DNA of 64,000 bases from assembly GCA_963693285.1 (NCBI GenBank), contig OY848927.1, positions 4,826,643 through 4,890,642 on the forward strand. The letters run 5' to 3'. The position numbers and the translations under genes were made by a program. This DNA is from Xestospongia muta. Taxonomy: Eukaryota; Porifera; Demospongiae; Haplosclerida; Petrosiidae. The notes under the pieces are model-generated. The model made no database searches and was not told the origin of the DNA. It worked only from the letters and a program-made list of their open reading frames with translations. Positions 34,399 through 45,609 of the stretch are shown one piece after another; position 1 is the stretch's first letter; every line of letters starts with the position of its first letter.

Positions 34399-35859
34399 TT
34401 AACAAGTAGAAACCTCAGTAACAGTTACATTAGGTAATGGTGTAACCACACCCACTTGAGTTGCGTCAACAATATCTTCGAGAGATTTAGCCAACCTTTT
34501 ACGATTAATGAGGCCACCAAACTCAATTCCGTTCCATGATTCTTGCTGCAATGCTCCTAATAAAGAAGTATTGTTTTCATTCAAAGCTAAAGCCCTCTTG
34601 ACGCTTTCATTAAAAGAAGGATCAGGAAGACTTTCAGTGGACATAGCAAACAACGGTGGAGGCATTTGACAAGCATCTATAAGAGCTTTAATACTCTGAA
34701 GAGCTTCGTTGGGGTCAACTACTCCAAATGACACATTATCTTCCAATGCAGTGGTAGCCTGCTTCTTTTTACGAGCTTCCAGCACAGGATTTTTGGCAAG
34801 TCCGATTGGTTTCAAGAAGAAACCAGAATCATCTCGACGTAAATTCTGAAGAAACTCGGCATGAGTGCCTTGAACTTCATTGAGTGTGTCTTTGTCAGAA
34901 ATGAGAAGAGGTGAGTTGAGATCAGAATTGGGTGACATGTTTTGAGCAATCCAAGGATGTCGTAAAACCTCTTCAATTGAAAGGCGCTCACTTGGCTCCA
35001 CACAAAGCATTTTCTTAATAAGATCTTTAGCATCAGAGGTTATCGTCTTCCAGTCATTCTCTGGAAAATCAAAATCAGCACTCATGATTTTTTGCTTCAT
35101 TCGATTACTCAAGGACTGATGAGGTACCTCTGAATAAAATGGCGGATAACCACACAACATGATATACATAATAACACCCACAGACCATACGTCACAGCTC
35201 TTGTCATAGTAATAAGGACTACGTGGTTTATAGCCAGATTGAATCTCTTTCTGCCGTTTTTGAGCTTCTAGGACTTGAGGAGCAACGTAATATGGAGTGA
35301 ACTGTGGTGTTTTGAGATCCCCATTATCGACTTTAGCAAATCCAAAGTCAGAAAGTTTTATATTCACGTGTTCAGGGTCAGTTGTCTTAATAAGGAGAAG
35401 AAGATTCTCAGGTTTGATGTCTCGATGAGCTATATTGAGGCGGTGACAAAATTGGACTCCTTTGGAAATTTGGAACACATATTTACTTGCCTCTCGTTCA
35501 GTGAAGTGATGTCGTTTGGAAATAAATTCGAAGAGCTCAGCCCCTTCCATTAATTCCATGACCAATAGAATCCTTCTTTTGGCACTGATCTCTCCCGGCT
35601 GCTTAAGTTCATTACGATACACATCTACGATCCTCACAATATGATCTCCACCACTACATCGCCAATGAAGGGTGGCCTCAATCTCAGCTTTCTTACGATC
35701 AAGAAGTATCTTGAGAGCATACTCTTTGCCAGTAGCTCGATGAATGCATAATCTTACAGGTCCACTCACTCCTGTACCAAGATTACGACTCCATCTTATT
35801 TCATAATCATCTGAAATAGGGGTCCTTTTAAACTCAGGATCTCTATCGTATTTTGTCAT
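34399..35859 (-). CDS. MAPKAPK5: MAP kinase-activated protein kinase 5 (PRAK)
   Basis: Serine/threonine kinase acting downstream of p38 and ERK3/4-type MAP kinases. The coding region is a single exon of about 486 residues. Kinase landmarks: GTGVSGPVRLC (glycine loop), YALKILLDR (catalytic lysine), NIAHRDIKPENLL, LSDFGFAK, and the activation loop GDLKTPQFTPYYVAPQVLE, with the threonine that p38 phosphorylates in MAPKAPK5. The insert after it (EAQKRQKE...YYYDKSCDVWS) and the C-terminal segment (SWNGIEFGGLINRKRLAKSL) are specific to MAPKAPK5 rather than MAPKAPK2/3. The translated frame extends upstream of the ATG at 35859, but a TACAG acceptor near 35889 shows that this part joins to a noncoding first exon at about 36104-36230. 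A coding region without introns is unusual beside its intron-rich neighbours. Confidence 0.93.
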   Translation of the reverse strand: MTKYDRDPEFKRTPISDDYEIRWSRNLGTGVSGPVRLCIHRATGKEYALKILLDRKKAEIEATLHWRCSGGDHIVRIVDVYRNELKQPGEISAKRRILLVMELMEGAELFEFISKRHHFTEREASKYVFQISKGVQFCHRLNIAHRDIKPENLLLLIKTTDPEHVNIKLSDFGFAKVDNGDLKTPQFTPYYVAPQVLEAQKRQKEIQSGYKPRSPYYYDKSCDVWSVGVIMYIMLCGYPPFYSEVPHQSLSNRMKQKIMSADFDFPENDWKTITSDAKDLIKKMLCVEPSERLSIEEVLRHPWIAQNMSPNSDLNSPLLISDKDTLNEVQGTHAEFLQNLRRDDSGFFLKPIGLAKNPVLEARKKKQATTALEDNVSFGVVDPNEALQSIKALIDACQMPPPLFAMSTESLPDPSFNESVKRALALNENNTSLLGALQQESWNGIEFGGLINRKRLAKSLEDIVDATQVGVVTPLPNVTVTEVSTC

Positions 35860-36103
35860 ATTGATTTGTGGTTTCTGTTTGACTCTGTAACCGAAAAAGA
35901 TTTTTATCAACTTTTTGTATCAAGTATTAAAATAATTTTCTTTATGTAGTGGTCATATGACTATACATAGATGTACTAATGGTCTAAATCCCTATGGCAA
36001 ATTACTACATGCAAACAAATACGAGTGGTTGTTGAGCATAGTGTCTACAAGATCTACCTTATAAACCATCCCATGACTCTAATTAGTCTACACTAACTTA
36101 CCT

Positions 36104-36230
36104 TCCACAAAAGCAACACAAATTGCCCGTTGTGAAATTGGTGGTGATTCGTCAGATTACGAGAGATTTGATCCACCTGATCTTCTTATAAATACTTTCT
36201 CCCTTCTCGACAGGGACTGACCCGATGTCT
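36104..36230 (-). other. Putative 5' noncoding exon of MAPKAPK5
   Basis: On the minus strand the sequence up to GTGGAAG is followed by GTAAGT (36103-36098), and it has no ATG. A matching acceptor lies just upstream of the coding start, so this is probably the first exon. The upstream limit is a guess. Confidence 0.45.
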
Positions 36231-36239
36231 AAAAATGAT

Positions 36240-38059
36240 GCAACGTCAATTTAATATTTGTAGATGTTACACCATAGATAAGCAATCATGAGTCAGTCAT
36301 AAGAAGGAAGCCACTGTTGACCTTTTTAATATTACTACTGTACACATCAGCATTCTCTGCAAGCATAGGCTTGTATGTTACTAAATATAGAACAGAAAGA
36401 GACACGCCCATTAAGAATGTAAGACTTGAAGTTATGCGCATGTGCATAAAACACGTGGTTGCTTTTGGTGTTAGGAGAATGGCTGTTCTTTAAGGTAGAG
36501 TAAGTCTTTATCATCCTGTTTTAAAATTTGCTAACTGAAGCCGATGATGTTACTTCATAAATATTTTTTTGATTATTTTATGATGCAAACTATTGTCCTC
36601 TTGCACACTGAGGCTTCAATCTATTAAAGAAAAATTCCGTATTATGTATATTATATTTCTTTTTCTAGTTTATTAACATCTGTAAATAATTTATTATTAA
36701 CAAGACCAAAACTAAAAGGTAATAAATTATATCTCTTGTATTATATGTGCAATGATTGTTTGTCGAGAAGACATGAAATATACAAAATTAATGACTATAA
36801 TTCATTCATTTCTGAGCACATGGTCATATATATATGTGTGTGTGTGATATAGAATATATTCTTGATTTTGTAGTTATGTTACATGTCCTGAAGAATGTCT
36901 ACATAGCTAGCTCTTATCCCTTTGGGACTTTGAAATGAGGTATGTTTTACATAATGTATATGTGCAATGATGACATTGTTGAATATTCCTGACCAAACTG
37001 TTGTGAATGTTGACATATCAATCTTACCTACATTGTCAGAGCACATCAACAGTACTTGATTGTTTCATGTGGTTTCAGAAAGGAAATGTTACGCACATAA
37101 GAGTATATATATAAGACATAAGAGTATATATATTTTATATATTTTATATATTAATTTGTTTTTAAGGGCAGTATGATATGAACTAGAATGGCAATAACAT
37201 CTCAGGTTAGTATAAACCTGCATTATTACCTTATATGGTCAATGATGATCAATTGACAAGCATATGTCTGACAGCAAGTGATGTCCATTGACAAACTGAG
37301 ACCAATCTGAGGCCTGACCTCAGTACAGTTTGAAATTACATCATCAAATAAAATATAAAGTGATATGTTTGTTGTTCCTTAGAGGGACAAACTTGCTCAT
37401 ATTTCCCCTGGATTGTCTGTGATGCTGACTCAATCATCACATCACTGCCAAACTTAATCAGCTATGACAACTATTACCTTATTAGGTAAGGGCAACATAC
37501 TTTATTGTCATGCCTAAGGTATATAGCACGATGATGAAAGGAATTTTGGGTCGCTATGACAGAAGTATGATTATGAGATTAATTGTCAATGCTATTGACA
37601 TTTGAGTGCTATCTTAGAGTTGTTAGCAATATCCTTTAACATCAAATTGTATACCTTTCAGATCAAGGACGAGTTGGAAGTGAGGATCCTAACGAAACAG
37701 GTACATAATGAATGGGCTATTGTTAGACACCAGTGATGAACACTATACACAGACCTGTTCTGAATATACCATGTTGTACATGGTATGATGTAAAAAGTTT
37801 GTCCATGTCCGGACATCTGATGGTGTCGTACGATAATGGACAGGGGGCTACAGTAGTAATGTCTCTTGTTTGCTTCTACAGATTTCAATGAAAATAATGG
37901 TTGTTCAAGTTTTATTACAGAAGATAAATAAAGTGTTTTATATGATTATTTTTTTAATATTATGCAACACAATGAAACATAAAGAGACGAGGAGATAACG
38001 TTATCAGAGACGTGTTGGGAGAGATCTTGGAGGATAAATTAAAGTGACTTTAATACAAG
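36240..38059 (+). other. Region without a recognised gene; possible spliced plus-strand transcript
   Basis: Several plus-strand segments have exon-like borders: about 37183-37205 (ATGGCAATAACATCTCAG then GTTAGT), about 37381-37486 (TAG acceptor, GTAAGG donor), 37662-37699 and about 37882-37930. No combination I tried gives a long frame, only about 30 codons, so this may be a noncoding RNA or nothing. The rest is AT-rich with short tandem TATATATTTTATAT runs near 37100-37150. Confidence 0.2.
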
Positions 38060-39820
38060 CTATCTTCTGTTTTGTACTTGTGAACTAATCCATTCTAGCC
38101 CTTGATATAATCTAATAAGGAAGTAGAAAATATCATGTTGAATGATGCTTCTATGATATAGTAAACTATGTGAACGCAATTTATGGTAGTAGTTGGTCGT
38201 GGTATGTTATTTTACTAATGAGTAACAACTTGTTGCTTTTGTCGTAATTTGCTCCTTACCCTTCTCCAGTTAACGCACAGCAAGCTTGTATATGCCAGCC
38301 GTGATCTTTGATTGAAGTTAGATTGAGGTGTTGTGTGATTTCTGTTGCACTCATTGATCCTTTGACATCTTGTTTATTTGCATAAATTAATACACCAGCT
38401 TTTTTTAAGTCCTGTAAAAGAGAGCAATACTCATCACTCCGTTCATAGTTGGTATCACTATAATCCCAAAACACACCGTTACAGACAAGTTTAGTCTAAG
38501 TCGCATACCTCATGTTCTAACATTTGATATAACTCTTCTTTTGTTGTTGATAATCTTTCTCTGTCGGTACTGTCCACTACAAGTATAAGAAAATGAGTTG
38601 ACGAATAATATGTGCTCCACGCCTGTCTCAAAGAATCTTGTCCACCAATGTCCCACATCACAAAGTGAAGATTACGCCATCTTACCTTTGTGTGTAAAAA
38701 AAGGCAGAAAATAAAGATCAGATAAATATTACAATTTTACTCTAATATGTATGGAGAGAAGACATACCTCTTCTACATTACTGCCAATAGTAGGTGAAGT
38801 GTGTACAACTTCATTCATTAAACTAGAAAAGAACATAACATTAATGTCCAATTCAAGACTGCCATTAGTTGAATAATGAAATGAAAATGACTAGTAAATC
38901 TTGTACAATAACAAATGTGTATATATATACTATGTTGACTATAAACAGTATTTCAAAAGATAAACTATCAGGTTAATATAGTTGCTGTCTCTTATAGATA
39001 CAGACTAAACCATTTACTCACTAAATGTGTCAACACACTCAACACATTTAACTTATCACTTGTGATAAAACACGGTCAGTCTGTCCATAAAGGAAACCAG
39101 ATATAACAATGTCTAGTTATCACATAATCATATACCGTTTATTAATTTATCTATCCATTCATATGTTAAACTATCTATCCATTGAGTCTATAAGCTATGC
39201 CCTGTTTACTATGACAATACTCTTTCATGTTTATCGTTCCTATAATATAATTACTATGGGAAAATATGGACACCTTTGTGAGACCAGGTGGCCAAATTCG
39301 TGGTGGACCAAGCATGCTTTTAGGATTGACTGTATGGTCATGATCTCAAGCAAAACTGGCAACCATTACTTCTAACATACTCTTAGCATTACACACAAAT
39401 ATAACAAACAACTACTCTACATCATTATCATAAACTTTAAACCATGAACTGGTCCAAGACTCCCAACTACTAATCTGATATATAATATGACAGTTGCTTT
39501 CCTATTTCAAATCACTTTGCAAGTTTGTAAAACAATTTCTATAATCTCCCTGTATAAAATGGTTACCTCATTATTACTTACAATTGATACAGAATGGTTG
39601 TTTTCCCAGCATTATCTAGTCCAACAATTATAATTTTATATTCTACAGAGAAAACATAGAAAGAACAGAGTAACATTATCACATAAAGAACTAAACATAT
39701 ATTCAAAGTTATAATCAGTATCTCTACCAAATTTTTCATCATAAAGCTATCCAATCACGTATGACATGACTTACCTTCTTTACCAAACAAACTCCATAAC
39801 TTTGCCCACAATAGTCCCAT
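38060..39820 (-). CDS. ARL5: ADP-ribosylation factor-like protein 5
   Basis: Small GTPase of the ARF family acting at the trans-Golgi. Six exons: 39775-39820, 39582-39642, about 38769-38825, about 38510-38690, about 38265-38415 and 38060-38111. The start MGLLWAKLW has the glycine-2 myristoylation site. Motifs: GLDNAGKTT (P-loop), [12 protein letters not shown] (switch I), [10 protein letters not shown] (switch II with the catalytic glutamine) and NKQD. The segments [16 protein letters not shown] and [21 protein letters not shown], and the terminal [12 protein letters not shown], are those of ARL5 rather than ARF1. The window therefore encodes both the NMT enzyme and a likely substrate class. 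Divergent from spartin with 228 bp between start codons. Confidence 0.95.
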
Positions 39821-40048
39821 AGTAAACTATAAAGTAAAATAAGTGTCTCTCGAAACAAGGCAATCTCTATTGCTATATATCTGACAACATGAACAAACTG
39901 GGGTCTTTTGAAGTTTAAGGCAATACTTTATTATGAGCTCACTTCCTAGAATGACTCAACCACGCCCCAAACTAGATCTATTATTGGGTGCGGTCACGTG
40001 GTGATGAGTCACTCTCATATCAAGCAGTTTTAGTAGATCACTACTAAC
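39821..40048. promoter_or_regulatory. Putative bidirectional promoter between ARL5 and spartin
   Basis: 228 bp separate the two divergent start codons. The middle (about 39950-40020) is less AT-rich than the surroundings and includes a TCACGTGG E-box-like site (about 39993-40000) and a TGAGTCA AP-1-like site (about 40005-40011). Function is inferred from position and motif only. Confidence 0.5.
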
Positions 40049-42667
40049 ATGTTACAAGAACGTAGAGGGGTAACAGTAACGTCCTCCACGACCAGTTCTA
40101 TCAGCAGTGATATTTCTGTCATTCATCAGAAAAACAAGACTGAATTAATACAAGATTACTTTGATGATGCTAAAAGGTATATATAAACAAATCCACTAAT
40201 GTTTACATGTATATGTAATTGTATATACATGTTTCATAATATATTTATAACACTACAAAATTCAAACCTTAACTTTCTATATATGACAAATATCATTATA
40301 AAGATGACTCTAGTCTCAGCCCCAGACCTAAGTGTATTAAAGTCTGGGGCTGACTATTATAACTGCTGAAGCTTGATGGTTGTTATTTATATGACAGGTT
40401 TGTTGAGCGTGCTCTCAAATCAGACGAAAAGAATGATCGTATGACAGCACTTGATCTGTATAACAAAGCTCTCAATACTGTACAGTCTGGACTCAGTATT
40501 ATCCAGTCAAGTCAACAGGTGACCTCCACAATGAGAGAATTAAAGAAAAAAATGGAGAAGTATGTTGGCCAATAAAATGGACTCTCATTTTGTTTTTCTC
40601 TTTGTAGACTTAAAGAACAAGTTAAAAGTCGTATGGAGATATTATTAGAAGAGGAGTCCCAGTCTCGTACCAAGTCTACTCGGACTGGTTCCCATTCCAC
40701 TACCAAACCACCAAATAAGACTGTTGGTTCTACAACAGCTAGTAGTACTGTGGGAACTAAAACGGTTGAGGGAGGAGGAGGAGGAGGGAGACAGACAGTG
40801 GGCGCTGAAGCTGATGTTATTTTCTCAACTAGTGTTGGTAAGCTCCATTTTATTTTGATTGCTAGTTAAGTCTTGTTTCCTAGGATGTAAAGTTGTTCGT
40901 GTTGATAATAGTGGGCGTGTCTTAAAATGCACTCCCTCAGAATCATTAAATATTTTCAGATACAAACAACGCATACCAGGTAGGTGTGGTCACCAAACAT
41001 GCAATAGTTACACATCATGATGTACAATTTGTATTCTCTTGTCCACAGGTCAACCTCCAGCCTTCCTACAGTGTGGAGATTTCGTTTATCCTCTCATACC
41101 AGGACAATCTCCTGTGCTTCATACCAGTCACAAAGCCTATGTATTCCCAGATATCGACACAGATGGTGGAAGTGTAGGTCTTATGTTCAGTTCAATGCCA
41201 AATGACGAATTAAAGGAGTTAAATCATGTGAGTACTAATAGATAATGTGTACTGTAAATTTGTTTGTTTTAGGTCTTCTCCGTCTTGAGTGATTTCAGGG
41301 TCTCTGGGGAGGAACCTGTCACCACCAGTGCTCAACCTGGATCAGATAGAAAAGGCAAGGAGGAGTCAGAAACCACGCCCACTTGGGGTGCTTCTATATC
41401 AGAGGTAATGGTTATAATAGTGTGAGTGTTTTAATGTAGAATTTGTAGAAAATTGATGCAGGAGTATCGTGGGTATCTGGTAAAATTTCAACTGGGACTG
41501 ATAAAGCAGGCGAGCTATTGAACAAGGTTGGTAATTTAAACTTGGTCACACAAATTGAATTTGTTTGTCACAATATTAGGGTGGCGATAAGATACGTGAC
41601 AATATCGAACCACGAGAGGAGCCTGTTGAGATCCCACAGCCAGTGGAGAAGGGGGCATATTATGCAAGAAAAGTATCAGGTATTGTGGATGTGTTGTAAT
41701 GGCACTACAGTTTATCAAACTATTTTAGGTGCTGTAGTTGGTGTGAGTGACTTTTTAATGACCACCTTAGCTAAAGGAACAGTTTTTGTTGGCAAAAAAA
41801 TTGGTACTGCAGTGGCAGAATCAGATGTAAGCACTGACTGAGTTTTTAGTTTGTTTTAATTTAATTTGAATTGCCTGACATTAGATGATGAAGGACACAG
41901 AGATTAATCCTCATGCAAAGGAAGCTTGGAAGGTCACCAAGTCAACTGTTAAAGGTTAGAACATTTCATAGCACAAAGGTAGTTCATGTTTAGTTGTTCT
42001 TGTAATGAGTGCTTGTTCTTTTAAGTACAATTATTGATAAATCGTGTTATGCTCGTGTCAACATGTTTTCGTGAATGAACACACCCTTGTTGTTAGGTGC
42101 TGGTCAAGTGTTTAGTGATCTCGAACGTGGTGCTCGATCCATTATCAGAGAAGCTGGACAAGAAACAAGTAAAACAGTTGGACACAAGTAAGACAATATA
42201 AGTGATCATGGACATTTTCTGTTGTTTTGTGTTAGATATGGTGAACAAGCTGGTAGAGTTAGTGATGATTCATTGACAAGTGCTGGACATGTTGTTGACT
42301 TGGCCTCAGTAAGTAGACAGATATTGTTGAAGTTAATATTTATTATTTTTATTGTAGACTTACTGGAGTTGGAAAACTTGGGGAATCAGGTAAGACAATA
42401 TAACAACATGTGTACTGACATATTCTTATTGTCTTTTTCTTTACTAGTTTTCTTGGTAAAGTTGGTAAAGTTATTGCCAGTCAGGATAAGGAGAAAGAAG
42501 TTGAAAAAGAGGAGAGACCAATTGTTCCACCACGACCTGTGACAGATACTGTTTCTACTAGAGACTCAATCTCCAGTACTGTATCTAAGTCTCAGACCTA
42601 TACTCCACCACCAGTCATCAAATCTAACCCCCAAGTCAAGAAAAAGAAAGAAGTTCTATACGCCTAA
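40049..42667 (+). CDS. SPART: Spartin (MIT domain plus senescence domain)
   Basis: Spartin (SPG20) acts on lipid droplets and endosomes. The N-terminal exons encode a MIT domain (ELIQDYFDDAKR, then FVERALKSDEKNDRMTALDL and a basic helix, about residues 30-115). A Ser/Thr/Gly-rich linker follows, then the spartin-specific module QPPAFLQCGDFVYPLIPGQS...KAYVFPDID, which aligns with RPPGFLQVCDWLYPLVPDRS of the human protein. The C-terminal senescence domain is spread over many short exons (VSWVSGKISTGTDKAGELL, EKGAYYARKVSGAVVGVSDF, KYGEQAGRVSDDSLTSAGH). It ends with a Pro/Lys-rich tail and stop at 42665-42667. One exon near 42360-42390 can be read in two frames, depending on the donor near 42310, so the protein is uncertain there. 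A hairpin at 40316-40353 lies in intron 1. Confidence 0.9.
40316..40353. repeat. Hairpin in spartin intron 1
   Basis: Perfect 12-bp inverted repeat (TCAGCCCCAGAC and its complement) around a 14-nt loop. GC-richer than the surrounding intron; possibly a remnant of a foldback element. Confidence 0.6.
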
Positions 42668-42982
42668 GATATTAGACTGTCCATATTAAAATAGATTTTA
42701 TAGTACATAAACAGATTTTACATCATCTACTGCATTGGTTAACATTACTGATTTATAGCGTTTGCAAGACAGCAAAACAAGAATAAGAGAACAGGGACAT
42801 TTATCATGCAAATATGAAATTGGACACATCACAACTGAGTCATTCAGTCATAACTGTCTCTTTCAATCATTTGATGGACATTTGCTTCTATGTTCTATAT
42901 ACTCAATTGCTCATGACTCTTCCTCTGTATAGATTATACAGTTTTGGGGTGTGAGAGTAGGTGTGTCTTTAAGGTCAGCCTG

Positions 42983-44029
42983 ATGACTTCAAGCCTGCAA
43001 TTGGATCTCCTTCAATTGCCTCTAACGCCTCAACAGTCGTTGGTAGCAGCAGGAGCTGGAGCTGTAACATTTCCCTTAGTTTTAGGTCTCACTCAAGTGG
43101 CTGTCTTTAAACCATTAAGACTATCTACTGGGTTACCTCTCTTGATAGCAGCTACAGTGGGTGGAGTCTCAGTCACAACAGCATCTTTAGCTGCCTCATG
43201 TGCTGTTGTAAAAACTTATTCACTTTCTAGAGCCTGGATCCCAGAATCTGAGACTCATTCTAGTTCTCATACCATCTCCTATACTTTGACTGATTTACTG
43301 GTATCTAGTACAGCTAGTCTTGTGTTGTATCGAGCATTGGGTGGTCGATTTGTGTCTGCATTGCCAAGTCATTTATTAAAACCAGGAGCTTATGCTGTCC
43401 AATGGATCCCAGCTCGCTCCACTAACTACGCCAATGGGATTCAAAGGAAATTAATTCAAGACTTGGGAGCCAAAAATGGATGTCATTCGTGTGGTACAAG
43501 ATTTAAAGTGTCTCAATTTGTTGCTGATCATCAACCTCCAAATAAGCTAGTGAGAGTAGTAAATGAAAATACTATAGCAAAAGAGAATAGCGTCTTACAA
43601 AAATTTTATCCACAATGTCAGAAATGTTCTAATCAGCAAGCAGCTAGCCTTAGAGGAAATGATAAGCATTTGTTCCTCGTGACTCACCCTTTTTCTTTAC
43701 GTCTTTATCATCTTTTTTTACCTCTCCCATTGGCTTTGGTATATCTCAAATCTTATTTATCAGAGCCAGCTGTAGAACCAACCTCAGTTGTACCCGTAAC
43801 ACCATCTGCAATATCTAGTGCTGAGGTATTATCTGAATCTATTCCAAATCAGATACAATTAGATCAGAGCTCGTTGATGCAGCAAAGTTTATCAGACCTG
43901 ATTATTAATTTTCCTTTGCTAATTATTTGGAGGAAGGTTATGTTATTTCTTGAATCTTTTCCATCCATTCATCGCTTTCATCTAACACTGTGGTTCTTTT
44001 CTATCATAGCTGCTATGGGAACATTATAG
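42983..44029 (+). CDS. Unrecognised multi-pass membrane protein with CxxC...DHxPPN...CxxC motif
   Basis: Single exon, 348 residues from the first ATG in frame (42983); an upstream TTG extension is unlikely. Hydrophobic segments lie at about residues 18-42 and 50-75, near 250-262, and at the C-terminus, suggesting four or so membrane passes. Between them is a conserved-looking cytosolic or lumenal motif: CHSC (about 167-170), FVADHQPPNKL (about 178-188) and FYPQCQKCSNQQ (about 208-219). The spacing of four cysteines with an Asp-His pair resembles a zinc-binding treble-clef or HNH-type fold. I recall similar F-ADH-PP...PQC-CS-QG motifs in unannotated fungal and animal proteins, but I cannot name the family or a function. 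It lies close downstream of spartin on the same strand, with a 315-bp gap. Confidence 0.7.
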   Translation: MTSSLQLDLLQLPLTPQQSLVAAGAGAVTFPLVLGLTQVAVFKPLRLSTGLPLLIAATVGGVSVTTASLAASCAVVKTYSLSRAWIPESETHSSSHTISYTLTDLLVSSTASLVLYRALGGRFVSALPSHLLKPGAYAVQWIPARSTNYANGIQRKLIQDLGAKNGCHSCGTRFKVSQFVADHQPPNKLVRVVNENTIAKENSVLQKFYPQCQKCSNQQAASLRGNDKHLFLVTHPFSLRLYHLFLPLPLALVYLKSYLSEPAVEPTSVVPVTPSAISSAEVLSESIPNQIQLDQSSLMQQSLSDLIINFPLLIIWRKVMLFLESFPSIHRFHLTLWFFSIIAAMGTL

Positions 44030-44246
44030 TTGATTCTTTGAAAACACAGTAGTTTATTGTTAATTCATGCAGCTTTATACCAAGTATTTATAACAACAGC
44101 TGGTTATTGTGGTTAATAATTGCTGAATCAGTTCAATTAAAATCACTGAGTTATCAGAACACTGATTATTACATAATTTTGCATAATACAAATGACACAA
44201 TTAATATAGCAATAATTAAGGGGAGACAATAACAATCAATAGCATT

Positions 44247-44933
44247 TTAATACTTGTCACAGTCAGCAGAATCGTACTCTGTACAGACGTCATTAGATGT
44301 TGTCTCCTTATAACCAGGTTGCTTATCCAGTCCAGCACCTGTTATCAAATTGTGCAAGTTACAATAGTTGGTGCCATCATCCAATACTGCATACCACGCC
44401 TCAGAGGTAGAGAACCCCTAGGTGCAGAGAATATGGTACAAAATTAAATAGTATATGATTACTGTTTAATTGCATACCAGCTATTTTTACTTAGGGGAAC
44501 TCACCTTCAAATTACATACACCTGTTTTACTGTCATCAAATGTAAATGTCAGATCATCCACATAATGTCTGACTGGTGTGGTGTGTGTAGCTTTAATAAT
44601 TTTATTGTCACTGCTGGTACTAGTGAGCTATTTGTACAAAGAGCATACATTATACTATAAGAGAATTATTCAACTCACAGCATAGCGACACTTTTCACCA
44701 TTGCAATTAGTATTATTCCATGCTTTAATTTGGTTCAACAAAGCAGTCCTCACATCAGAACAGTTGACATTCCATGTCCTGAATAAATAAAGTAGTTATC
44801 TTGTCTGGTAACTCTGTTCCACTTACCACTCAATATTGCATTCAGCATGTAGCCCCTCTACTTCTCTAGGGCTGTAAGTAACGAAGATAAGACCCAGAAT
44901 AAGACCAGAGAAAACAAGAGATTTCAATTCCAT
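44247..44933 (-). CDS. Small secreted cysteine-containing protein of unknown function
   Basis: Four exons: 44827-44933, about 44688-44778, about 44505-44632 and 44247 to about 44418. They give about 165 residues. An N-terminal signal peptide (MELKSLVFSGLILGLIFVTY) is followed by a compact domain with evenly spaced cysteines: AECNIEW, NVNCSDV, GEKCRYA, TGVCNLK, TNYCNLHNLITG, DVCTEY and ADCDKY. The string HTTPVRHYVDDLTF followed by GTNYCNLHNLITG...GY-ETTS is one I recall from uncharacterised secreted proteins of other invertebrates and fish, so it is probably a conserved orphan family, not species-specific. No enzymatic motif is visible. Convergent with the preceding gene (217 bp between stops). 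Confidence 0.8.
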
Positions 44934-45609
44934 GCTCTTTGCAAATAGTTGACCTTACACGTAGCAGATTAGCAGAATTACACCGATTTGCATAATAGCT
45001 AGTAATATAGTCTCATCGGCTCATCCCCAGATTTCCGTCCATTTCCATGCGTCGGGAGTTTGGGAACGAGACTATATGTCTAAATATTTACATCTCTAGT
45101 GTTCTTATCTGGTATTGTCATTAGGTACCACGTTACTACACTATATTTATCTTATATTGTGTCTGTTTTAATGAGGTAATGTTGGCTCCAACTTATCAAT
45201 TAAGCGTGGAGAATTCTGAGAAGATAATGAATAATTAAGATTGCAAATTAAGTAATTTATATGCTATATTTTCATATTAATTTTTCAAATGTATTAATTT
45301 TTACTGTTGAAGATTTAAATATGATTTGGTCAATTGTATCTTTAAGATAATTAAATTTCAATTTTTAACTTAATTTGGCAATTATTATTTAAAGTAATTT
45401 GTGTAGAATTAGTATATCCTAGGACACACTGTTACATCATCAGTCAAATTACACCAAGAACCACCCCAACAAGTGAAGTTGCGATGGAATTCCTTGTTGT
45501 TATTGTATCACAATAGATCTGATAATTATTTTTAGGTTATCAATAGTTTTGTAAAGTTTTGAGCCACACCTTCTAGTTGCTATGACAACAAGTCTACTAA
45601 ATTACAGTC
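44934..45609. other. Intergenic, AT-rich, contains a short inverted-repeat element
   Basis: No gene seen. 45006-45076 is a small inverted-repeat element (separate entry). 45180-45480 is strongly AT-rich. The 5' ends of the flanking divergent genes (44933 minus, 45610 plus) make this a shared upstream region. Confidence 0.6.
45006..45076. mobile_element. Short inverted-repeat (MITE-like) element
   Basis: 71-bp segment bounded by TATAGTCTC and its complement GAGACTATA, with a GC-richer interior unlike the flanking DNA. Its size and structure fit a miniature inverted-repeat element or its solo end. No second copy was found in the window. Confidence 0.4.
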
